Shown piece by piece: positions 12,908 through 25,195 of a stretch of 64,000 nt of DNA (positions within the stretch are counted from its first letter, which is position 1; every line of letters starts with the position of its first letter). The DNA comes from Cubamyces lactineus (Eukaryota > Basidiomycota > Agaricomycetes > Polyporales > Polyporaceae). The position numbers were made by a program, and so were the translations under genes. The notes beneath the pieces are model-generated. The model saw nothing but the letters and a program-made list of their open reading frames with translations. It made no database searches and was not told the origin of the DNA. Where the stretch lies: contig JACDTU010000003.1 of assembly GCA_022376465.1 (NCBI GenBank), forward strand, positions 372,001 through 436,000, read 5' to 3'.

Positions 12908-13740
12908 ATGCCCGTGCCACTAACGACCCATCTCACTTCTCTCTCGACCCCTAGACCGTACTCGGCGGCGACACAGCACGCGTTTCTCACTGCCGCGGGC
13001 ACGGGCACTCTCCCGCCCGCGCTCCTCTCGCTCTACCTCTCCCAGGACCGCATCTACGCCGCGCACGCGTATCCGCGCTTCCTCGGCCATCTCCTCACGC
13101 ACGTCCCGTTCTCCTCGCGGCACGCGCTCGACTCGCCTGAGGAGCGCCTACATGGCGAGATCGTCGACGTCCTCTCCGGCGCGTTGCAGAACGTCCGCCG
13201 TGAGGTCGGCTTGTTCGCCGAGGTCGAGCGGGTGCATGATCTCCCGCCGTTCGCGCAATGGCGCGAGCGCAAGGCGACGCGGGACTACACGGCGGAGATG
13301 GCCCGAGTCGGTGCGCTTGGCACCTTGGAGGACGGACTGATCTTCCTTTGGGCCATGGAACGCGTATGTCGGTTTTGCAGCTGTGTAATTCACTTGCTTA
13401 TCTGGAGTGATAGGTCTACCTTGATGCTTGGACCTATGTCAAGTCTCTGCTCTCCAATGCAACTGGCTCAGTGCTGCCTGCCATCAGACAGTTGGCTGAA
13501 AACTGGTCATGCTCTGCATTTGTGGAATTTGTTGAGGTGCTTGAAGGACTTGTCAACAGGTTGGTCTGGCAATGGGCTGTGTCTGTATGCACTTATCAAT
13601 GGAACTTCTTGCTTAGGCTCAGCATTGTTCCTGGAAGCCCTGCATACTTGCGTGCAGAGGAAATCTGGTTGAGAGTGCTTGAGCTGGAGGAGGCCTTCTG
13701 GCCTGTGGGTGGGGAAGAAATGGGAATGCTTTCATTGTAG
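12908..13740 (+). CDS. TENA/THI-4 (heme-oxygenase-like fold) protein
   Basis: This is a helical protein of the TENA/THI-4/PqqC superfamily, whose members include thiaminase II-type hydrolases and uncharacterised fungal proteins. Exon 1 is 12908-13363, exon 2 13414-13559, exon 3 13617-13740, giving 241 residues, close to the family length. The N-terminal third shows the family hallmark: residues before FLTAAGTGTLPPALLSLYLSQ, then DRIYAAHAYPRFLGHLL. Later come EIVDVLSGALQNVRREV, a conserved Trp-Arg segment, LIFLWAMERVYLDAWTYVKS and a C-terminal helix EEIWLRVLELEEAFW. Exon 1 is extremely CpG-rich while exons 2 and 3 contain a single CpG; arginine codons switch from CGN to mainly AGR at the first intron, although the frame stays intact. 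It converges with the C2H2 gene at 13946-14806. Enzymatic activity cannot be assigned from this reading. Confidence 0.8.
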
Positions 13741-14560
13741 TGGTGTATGGCAACTTAGTACTATGCAACTTGTGAGATAGGAAACTATATGTTTACTGTT
13801 GCTATAGTTATACAATGCTGGTTCTCAACTCAACTCCTCATGGGAGCATTTGGCTGAAATGAAGGAAATGAATTCTAAGAGGCATATCATACAACTAGTT
13901 CATCTAGACAGCAGGATATCACAGACAACTCAGTACAGAGTCATCTCAATTGGAGGCAGAGGAATGTTTCTTCTCAATGTGGTTTTTCAAGTCATGGTTT
14001 CTTTTGTATGGTCTAGTTGAGCAATGAGGGCATTGAAAGGGACGGATGTCTTTGTGGACTTCATCAATGTGTTTGTCCCTGTTCCACTTTCTAGTGAATT
14101 CTATTAGAGCAGATAGTCAACTTCAGCTTGAATTAGAGTATAAGGTGCATACCTTTCTGACAGACATTACAAACCAAGTTGTTTGGTTCCAGATCATTAT
14201 TGGAAGAAGGCTAAAAGTTGAGGTCAGCATATGGGTCTATGGGTATCAAAGTCAATAGTCAACAAGTCTCTCACATTCTGGGGGAGATGGAAGCCTGAGG
14301 CAGGGGAAGCTTGAATACCTATCATTAGTTAAGATGCTGAAGTTGCAGATAGTAGCACTCACAAGGAGGCTGAGATTGTTGCATATTGCCAGAAGTTTCC
14401 TGATACTGGGTTTGGGGGTGTACATAGGTAGGGTAGTGCCCTTCGGGCATATAAGTCTGGGAGGTGTTGATGGATGGAACCTCATCCATGTATGACTGCA
14501 ATATATATAGTCAAAATTTGGTTCATACTACAAGGCAGCCATATAAGCAGTACTCACCAC
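13372..14560. other. CpG-depleted tract across two convergent gene ends
   Basis: I count three CG dinucleotides in these 1,189 bases (at 13651, 14043 and 14444), while the sequence on both sides has many per 60 bases. TpG and CpA are abundant inside. The left edge falls at the first intron of the TENA gene and the right edge at the first intron of the C2H2 gene, so the tract covers the 3' exons of both converging genes and the 205 bp between them. Both reading frames remain open. Confidence 0.9.
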
Positions 14561-14806
14561 CGCCTGTGGCGGTGCCACGTAACCAACAGCCTGAGCGTGT
14601 TGGTACGGTATATTCACCACAGAATACTCTTCGGGTGGCAAAGGGTTCAGTTGTGCCTGTCCCGCGATGTAGTGAGCGTCCATCGGGAGGGTCGTGACCG
14701 GGTTCAGGTCGCCATAGGATCCATCGCCAACTTGCTGGGGCATGCCGGCTTGGTCGAGATAAAATGCATTGTCGAAGCAGTCGAAATAGACCTCGTTGAG
14801 AACCAT
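13946..14806 (-). CDS. Two-finger C2H2 zinc finger protein
   Basis: This is a small putative DNA-binding protein of about 210 residues. I assembled it from five exons: 14558-14806, 14363-14495, a short exon starting after the TAG acceptor near 14319, an exon ending at CQKG near 14150, and the terminal exon to the stop at 13946-13948. The N-terminal two thirds is rich in Pro, Gln, Tyr and acidic residues, typical of an activation region. The C-terminus carries two tandem fingers. Finger 1 begins CNVC and ends HIDEVH (C-x2-C-x12-H-x4-H), split by the last intron after CQK. Finger 2 begins CPHC and ends HIEKKH with the same spacing, eight residues before the stop. The start at 14806 (MVLNEVYF) is chosen because 14938 would add a basic Pro-rich leader. 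Four of five exons lie in the CpG-poor tract. Target genes are unknown. Confidence 0.75.
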
Positions 14807-15581
14807 TGTCGTCGGTGTTGGATTTGGCAGGCGCGGCAACTTCGAATAGGATGAGGAATGTCGTGCTTGCGGTGCGAGGGCTGAGGACGGGCATGATGGG
14901 GGGTTCAAGTACAGTCGGAATACTTCTCTAGCCCTCATATACTGCTGCAGCAGAGCTGCGGATGCTGCAGCTCTGACTCTGGCGGCGTTCTAGATCCCAT
15001 CGTCAAAACGGGCCGTGAGAGAAACCCAGACTCGGGCTTCCTGTAGCAGCTTCAGTCAATCGCAATTGGGGTATCTGGCAGCTGGCATAAAACGGGTGCT
15101 TCGCAAGGCGGTCCATCAAGACCCTTCAAGCGTGCGGAGAGCATCGTACTCCGGACCCGAGGACAGCACGCGATTCTGCAGTACCTGCAGCGACACATCA
15201 TTTGCACGTGCAGTACGCGCGGCCTGTCTGGGAACCGACTTTCCCAGACGCTTTGTTCGACTCGGAGATGACATTCAGAGGGGAGACGCATACGGCGAGC
15301 CAGTGATCAATATGCATGCAGGTCTGGGAGATGAAAGCAAAGAAGCCGCTGCAGGGCGATCACTGCAGCGGTGCTAGCGCTCAATAGGCCCGAGTGCCAA
15401 CCCGCGGAGACCGCCACCCCGTCGATAATCTCCCAGCCTATCGAGGTATGCGAATCAAAAGGTACATTAAGCGGGAAACAGTGTAGTGTTATCAATAAGC
15501 ACACACCCAGCACCACCCTATCGGCGTTCACTTTCAGCGTCCGGGGTCGGTTCCTCAACGTCGATGGGCTGCTTCTCCAGG
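14807..15581. other. No gene recognised
   Basis: This contains the upstream region of the C2H2 gene and the 3' side of the membrane protein gene at 15582-16957. Near 14940-14985 there is a short CTGCAG-rich stretch with alternating ctgcagc repeats. Open frames here are short and uninformative. Confidence 0.35.
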
Positions 15582-16957
15582 TCAGGCGAAAATCCGAACG
15601 AGGCGCAGGTCTGCGTCGTCGCGCCGACGCTGCAACCGAGGGGCTGACCCCCCGGCAGTGTCTGTCGCGCCGCCCAAGCTTGCAGCCACACACGCAGAGT
15701 CTTCGAGCTGCGTCGCGAAACGCACCGTCACGGTCTCCATCATCTGCTGCCGCGTTTCGTTGACGGTGTCCCCGGGCACGAGGCGAATGTGTGAGAGAAC
15801 GATGAATGACGTGGGAACGATTTCCTATGTGCGGAAACTGCAGGTGAGTACAGCGGAGGAGGCAACAGGGTCTAGAGAACTGCAGGTGATAGATTGCACG
15901 TACGGCGAGGCGTGGAGATGTCAGGCAAGACGTGCAGACCAGGATGCTTCAGCTGCCCCGGAATAAGGCTGATGATCTAGAAGACAATGGAAGGTCAGGC
16001 TTTCGATACGTCTGGGTCTCGCCGCAGGAGCTGCTGCAACATATGTTCGCAAATGTCAACACCCGTCAGCATCGCTCCTGACTCGATGAGCAACAGGATC
16101 AGGCCGCGATAAGATCGGTAATGACCCGAGCAGAACGCGAGATGCTTGTTGATCAAGTGGTCCAGGTATCTGCAGCACAAGTCGAGTCAGCGGTGGTCGA
16201 AATGAACGGCGTGCAGCAGCAGTAGTTCTGCATCCGCCACACAATGACTCCGATTGCTTCTATTACGTACGCGGGGTGTCCAGCAATGTACACAGCGTCG
16301 TGTTGACTACAGCCACGATGACAGTCGGAATTGGCAGTACCTTCGGCAGCTCATTGTATGAAACGGCTTCTGCAGCGGACAACATTCCTACGGCTGCAGC
16401 CACATCAACTGGAGGTTAGGACACGACTGCATATACGCCTCGAGGTCAGATGCGCAGCGCGAAGACTCACCAAAACCTGCAGTGAGGACGACCACGGGGA
16501 GCAGAGTCACACGCACGTCGCGTTTCCAGATGACCCAGACTCGCCAGACTCGGACTGAGTCACTTAGCAAGAGCTTCGACGACGTCTTAGTATCATTGCG
16601 CGAGCTCTTGGCCGATATATCTTACCTGGAACTGCGCGATAGCGACTGCGGCCTGCAGGGTTCTAGCAGGAACTTCTTCGACGAGACACTCGTACACCGC
16701 AAGTGCCAAATGTGACGTAGTCAACTTGAATATCACATCTGCAGTGTACAGCAGTATTTTGTGCGAGCGCAGCAAGTTGCGCGCCGTTCTATAGTTGGAG
16801 GCGAGGACGTGCATTAGCAAGTGCCGCTACGAATCGCGAGTGATTGCAGTTGACGGCATACATACGCCACAGGGAAGAGGTAAGCAGGGGACTTACGACT
16901 GTATGTACACCACAGCGACCATCAGCACCGTACAGTCTGCCCTTGTAGATGTACGCC
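15582..16957 (-). CDS. Probable fungal multi-pass integral membrane protein, N-terminus unresolved
   Basis: Several minus-strand exons resemble the large basidiomycete family of uncharacterised integral membrane proteins with about seven TM segments. The pieces, in order, are: NLLRSHKILLYTADVIFKLT and TSHLALAVYECLVEE (near 16800-16640), SVRVWRVWVIWKRDVRVTLL and PVVVLTAGFG (16560-16470), DVAAAVGMLSAAEAV with IPTVIVAVVNTTLC (16400-16290), HLINKHLAFCSGHYR with RGLILLLIESGAM (16180-16080), and TSFIVLSHIRLVPGDTVNET near 15800 followed by a polar tail to the stop at 15582. The SVRVWRVWVIW and LILLLIESGA motifs are the family signature. Introns are about 50-90 nt. The first TM exon (around 16960-16885) reads in two competing frames, so the start is uncertain and a frameshift or partial decay is possible. 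Function is unknown. Confidence 0.5.
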
Positions 16958-18702
16958 AAGACCAAGAGGTGTCAGCTCCACCCAGACCCAGCACTTCACT
17001 AGTTCACAGATACGCGCATATACTCACCGACGGATCGTGGAAAACCTAGATATATCATGATAGCGCGTCCGCCTCGCGATGAAGTCGATCCCCTCGCTAT
17101 CGCGCTCTGACATCCTCCTCTTCGCATTCGCCGCGCAGCATCCTCCAGAAGGTGATCGGTCGCAATGATCACATGCGCCCAGCAGCTGGATATCGCCAAA
17201 CTCTTCGGAGAAACGCTCTTCTAAGGTGAGCCACGGGAACCCGATCCGCAGGTACCTTGCGCATGAAAATATGCCAGGCGCACCTGAGTGCCAGGGACTG
17301 CGCGTGCGGGTTGGTCGATGTCCTCATTTTTGTAACGTCTTGCGGAACACGGGCGAAGACATGAGAACTTCTTCTGTTTGATGTAGAGGGTTGTTCAGCG
17401 TGTCAGAAACGACAGAGGGATATCCACTGTTGGGCGTGAGCTGTTGAAATCCCATAGACGCATGGACAAGACGACTCAGCGGATAACCGTGATCGCTGCG
17501 TGCTATGCAAGAGGATAGAAAGTGTTCACCATCCGTCCGCTCTGCCAACCACGGACGCTTTCAAGTGTCTTGGACCTACTCCGCGCGGAAGGATGGTCGG
17601 AGGAGGGAGACGACGAGCAGCGGCGACCGTATAAGATGCCGCTACCCCCGAGTACTAGCGGAAACTAGCAGCTACGCTTTGTTAGCCGGCTTGCATTTGC
17701 TGCTATCTGTCAATATCGGTGGGGAGTACGCCGCTGAGCGTACGCGCAATCTGAGGACCCAGTATGCATGTCACGTCGTGAACGATGCTGGCTGCAACAG
17801 TGATCAAGAGACATTACGGACCGCAATAAAGCATTTGGGAGGGAATTCAACGGATTACTTGAGAGCATCAACTTGAATATCTACACAACCGCGCGTTAAG
17901 GCAAGGTTGACTGAACGAATACTTGCTGTGTCGCTGCGGCAGAATGGGGATGGCTGTCGTGCCGTATGTTGTACGAGACTTCGTGGTCTGTTTCACTCGA
18001 AGTCTCTTGAACCATGGTGAGGAAAGCAGTCAAGGCATTTGAATCATGGTGGCGGGAAGTACGAACTTCGAAGCAAGCCCATGGGCGTCTAACACCCACG
18101 ATACTAGTTTGAGCGCCTGCCATGATCTTGACGCTCTCCGACTCGATTCCCTTGAGCTTCACTCATGCAATTGACCTTCCACAAGCTTGTACAGTGCTGC
18201 GCATGGTTTAAAACGGGAACGAGATGGTCTGCAAGTTCTCCATCATGATCCGTCGCTCAAATTATCAGCACTCGGTTCACATGCACCGGGTGACTGGAGC
18301 CCTCGGGCTCGATGAACCACAGCACCTGCCTGGTATGGACCGAGCGGGGCTCCGAGTCTCCACCTCTCCCAGCATTGGACCTCTTCCTCATGACCGCTCT
18401 CGTCGACGCTCGTTGACGACAACGGCAGAAAGCAAAGCCGAAAGGCTCCTCATAGACAGCGTCCTGGTGCACACGATGACGACCTCACACACTCGCCCAG
18501 GAACCCGGCGGAACGTCATCCTGGAGCTTGTGGATCCCCCACCCCTGTCCACTCTGCTGCGAGGGAGCCACCGCTCGACAGCATATATAATGTGCAGAGT
18601 TCTACGACGATCGACTGCATACCGTCTGCTTCAACGATTTCACCTACACGAGATATACTTGACGACCTTTAATTCTCGAACAACCACTTTACCACCACGA
18701 TC
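16958..18702. other. No confident gene; possible unrecognised minus-strand exons
   Basis: A minus-strand stretch at 17024-17221 is open for about 65 codons and Cys-rich (GACDHCDR, GGCC). Another at 17324-17548 is open for 74 codons with an ATG start. Neither was recognised and they are in different frames with no clean splice joining them. The plus-strand frame 17505-17876 has no recognisable domain. The right part, 18180-18702, is the promoter of the next gene. Confidence 0.35.
18581..18590 (+). promoter_or_regulatory. TATA box of the Gly/Ala-rich small protein gene
   Basis: The sequence gcatatataa lies about 115 bp upstream of the ATG at 18703, a normal distance for a fungal TATA element given a short 5' UTR. 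TATA promoters in fungi often belong to strongly regulated or stress-responsive genes, which fits the type of protein encoded. Confidence 0.55.
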
Positions 18703-19511
18703 ATGACGCTATTCGGAAAGCACAAGGTGCGTTTCGTCTGTCGGAACGCTAGCGCTCACGGACGATACTCATACTGCTATACCCTCCCCGTTTATAGAAC
18801 AACAACAAGCTCTCGAAGCACGACGCTCGTCACGATCCCAACCTCAACGCGAACGCTGCTGGGCAGGGCGCCTACGGTGCAGGCGCAGGCGCAGGCAACC
18901 AAGCTGGTGCCTATCCCAATCAAGCCGGCCCGGGTAACGCTGTAAGCACCCTATCCAGTCTCCCATACATAGACAGCGACCGACTATGCCGCGCAGGGTA
19001 CGGCCATGGGCGCAGACCCGTACGCCAACCAAACCGCTGGCACCACCACCACCGCTGCCGCCGGCGCAGGCGCGAACCCCGCCGTACCGCCCGCCAGCCA
19101 CATCAACACGGACAACACCCGCTCCGGGGGCGCAGGCGGCCGCCTCGCCGGCAAGGCGGAGCGCGCGGCGGGCACGCTCGTCGGGAGCCAGGCGCTCAAG
19201 GAGCGCGGCTTCCAGAAGGAGCAGGAGGCGGGCGCGTTCAAGATGCAGAGCGCGGAGATCGCGGAGGCGGAGCGCCTTGAGAAGGAGGCTCTTATGCGCC
19301 GCGAGCGCGCTGTTGCGCATGGTGAGTGACCGTTGCTTGTGAATGGTGTTGAAGGTCCACGGTGCTAACCAGAGGATACGGTGATACGATAGGCGCGCAC
19401 CCGGACAACCGACACCTTGGAGGTTTGCAGAACGCCAACACGCTGTCTGATGTAACGGGTGGCCAGGCTGGTCAGCCTACCATAGGCTCTGCTGGAGGAC
19501 CCGGCTACTGA
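18703..19511 (+). CDS. Small Gly/Ala-rich conserved fungal protein, stress-type
   Basis: Four exons encode about 200 residues. Exon 1 is only MTLFGKHK, ending before gtgcgtt at 18727. Exon 2 reads NNNKLSKHDARHDPNLN and then a Gly/Ala/Asn repeat tract. Exon 3 carries more low-complexity sequence and then a charged helical segment: GRLAGKAERAAGTLVGSQAL at about 120-140, followed by Lys/Glu/Ala-rich helix with AEIAEAERLEKEALMRRERA. Exon 4 adds HPDNRHLGGLQNANTLSD and a Gly-rich end; the stop is at 19509-19511. The GKAERAAGTLVG segment resembles CsbD-like or hydrophilin-type stress proteins of fungi, but I cannot assign it firmly. No signal peptide or TM segment is visible, so a soluble intracellular protein is likely. 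The splice between exons 2 and 3 is ambiguous by a few bases. Its 3' neighbour GFA1 is convergent. Confidence 0.65.
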
Positions 19512-20196
19512 TCGAGCTGCTTCCAGCGGGATGGTGTCATATCTGACGCTGTCGATTGAAAGCAATTGGACTTGGATAGTTTCATTCCTTGTTAATACCC
19601 TGTAGCATCGACTAGGCTACTAGGCTCGCTGTTGTATCCCTCCCTCGGTCCATGTATATATGTATCCGTTCTATACCCTCATCATGAGACGTTGCAGTGT
19701 GCCAGCACTCGCGACAAACGAGATGTGAAAACAGTCCCTTGCAAATTGAGATGTCATGACATGGTAAAGTACACATAGCGCACGCCCAGCGCACACCCAC
19801 AAGGGCGCGCAACCGGGTCAAACTACCGACTAACGACCGACTGAAAATGTGTGTGTTTGCTCAAACAGTATACGCCACCACACCATCCGCCCCACCGAGC
19901 GACAGCACAGGTTGGCGTGATGGACGGCGCAAGGTAAGGAAAGAACTATACGTCTAAAAAGAAAGAGCTGCTACCTGTCCGTGCCGCTGCGCCCTCCGCA
20001 TGAGGGCGCGCGCGTAGAGAGTCCGTTTTTGTGGCGATCGTCCGTGCGTTTGCTTCTTCCGTCCCATCTCGTACAACGTTCGTCCAATCTGACAACATCG
20101 TAATCGCCCCCTCCCCTTCTGACATGTACAAACCGATCGTCCAGGGTCCGAGTGGCCTGTGGGGCGCACACGTTCGACTGCGGTCGAAGAAGCGCT
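19512..20196. other. Convergent 3' spacer before GFA1
   Basis: This is the 3' region of the plus-strand small protein and of minus-strand GFA1. No RNA gene or conserved frame was recognised. A long minus-strand open frame entering here from 20693 is a shadow of the last GFA1 exons. Confidence 0.45.
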
Positions 20197-22964
<2,768 letters not shown>

Positions 22965-25195
22965 GATTGATCAGAGAGTAGGCGCGTGAGATGGGCGTGT
23001 CAGGGGCGTTTCGGTGGTTGTAGTAGCGCGTTCTAGGGATCTGGGGGCGTAAAGGATGCGAAAGGCGAGCAGAGGAGACGGACGGGGAGGGAGATGGGGG
23101 GACGGAAGGAATGTCGAGACGATAACCAGGGCGGAGGAGTTTATATTCGCCTCGGACGCGTCGCAGTTGAAACCATAGAGGGAAGCTTATGTAAGCAGAG
23201 GATGGACCAATGCTGTGCGCCAAAGAGAGCAAGTGCTGTCTTCCTCCGCCACTCTCCGCCGCTCCCCTTGGCCCTCGCCTGCTTTCAAGTTTTGGCCGCA
23301 CTGCCTTCCCGCCGTAATGGCACAGCTCCTCCCCTTTTCTAGCGGCCCCCGACATCGTCCACGATAGCTTGCAGCACAGCCGGCTACAGTGTTCAAGCCG
23401 AGGGACGGACCTGACCTTTGCTTGCAAGTTGCGCATTCTCCGAAGTCCGAACTTACGGGCTTCCACCCCCAAACGTGCGCAGCTATAGTTACTACGTGCT
23501 CCCTTGGGCGCATCACCAAGGCATAGCTATCACGTTCGAAAGAACCGCACTAACGCCAACATGCAAGACAGCATGGCTTCCTCTGATCTCGCATCCTCCG
23601 GGGCTTTTCCCCAGTCTCGTCGCCGAACAGCTCTCGCTTTATTTACTGTGTCTCACCGCGGGGACACCTCCCCACCAAGTTTCTTCCCATGACTGCACGG
23701 ACCAAAGTCCCCGGACAGCTCAAGCCGTCGAATGGTTTACCGTACGCTCACAACAATGCATATCGCGACCGACTCAAACCATTCCTAATCAGTTCAGAGG
23801 TGATTCCTTGTCGGCTTGTACAGTGCTTTCTCGGCCTCGGGCTATCCTTCTCTCCGCTTGTCTGTGTTCTTTTACGTGTCTGTCCTAGTCTCTGGTTCTC
23901 CTCACTCTATTGCACCACTGGGTCTCGCACCGCGCACTTCCTGTGCATGTAGCAGTGCCGTCTGCTGATCCTCTTGTCGGTGGCTGGGACTTCGGCGCTG
24001 GCGCCAAATTGACTCTGCAACAATTTCTGATTGAAGACATGGCCACCTAGGTGTGCGTTCCTTGTTATCGCCTTGCGTAAATCTCTTGCGAAGTTGCGAA
24101 CGTTCCACCTGATCCACGCATGGCCTAACATGCAGTTGCACTATGTTGATGGCTGCTCTGACGTCGATCTCCTCAATCAATCGTGTACCCCGAACACGGA
24201 ATCGTTTGGTTTGCACGCCCTTCTTGGATGTCAGAATCGACGATGTCGAACATAACTACTTCGAACGAAACTAGCTTTCCGAAACATATCTACGATGAAT
24301 CCCATTGGTCTACACCGGGTAGTGTTATGTGAGCGCCTGCATACTTCGTCAGGCGATCGCCTCGCCCCTTCCTTCGTTCCACCTTGCTGTCTACGCGTGG
24401 TGCGCTTAACTACCTTGTTCATCTTACGCTGAGCTTCATATCTAGCCTATTGTCTTGTGGGGGGATCTCCTGAGTGTCACAGGCACATCGGAGACCGAGT
24501 GGTGATACACGAGTCTACCCTCGATTTGTCGAGTTTGCTGGGCGGTCGAATATGGTTTTGCTTCACCCCGGGGCAATCGGAACCTGCACGGCATCATGAC
24601 GTCTAGGCCATGCATACCGCAGAGCGACAGTCTCGAGCTCCTTGCATTCGTCGCTGGTACTGTGCTACCTATTGTACTTTGAGCCCGCGGGTACATTCAA
24701 CTCGTACGATGCTTTCCAGCCAGATAGATATCATTTAGCACACATTCCGATACGTCCTCCTAGTCACAGCGCCATATCTGTGATGTCTTACTTTCAGTCC
24801 CCGTCCGCTATAATCTGCATGCTTAGTTGTACGCCTACTTAGCACTTAGGGACCGAGTCAAGCTCGTTGGCCTCAGGTTAGTATCGATTGTTTGCTGTTG
24901 TTGTCCAAAAGCTTTGACGCCCATGAATGCGAGCGCCTGTAGCGTTCACGTCACTCCATCTTTAACTGTTTTTCGACGGTCTTTGGCTCGTACATCTCCA
25001 ACAGGTCTCTCTACCTCTCGCTGTGCTGGCATATATTTCTCTGGATTTGTCTATTGTTCTTGCCATTGATCTACAAAGTCTAGAGAACGGAACGCTTTGA
25101 TAGCGTCAGATATCAGACTCGTTCTTTGTTACTCCCACCCACTTCGGAAATAGCTCAGCTGAGTGACGTTACGGAGAAGTGGTACGAGTCCTGCC
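22965..25195. other. Divergent intergenic region, GFA1 / SEC2
   Basis: These 2.2 kb contain the GFA1 promoter, with an ATATAAAC element (minus strand) near 23138-23146, about 175 bp upstream of the GFA1 start. The rest, 23200-25195, shows only short frames with no known motif. It is T- and C-rich in places, as in long fungal promoters or 5' leaders, and probably serves SEC2. I see no RNA gene in it. Confidence 0.45.
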
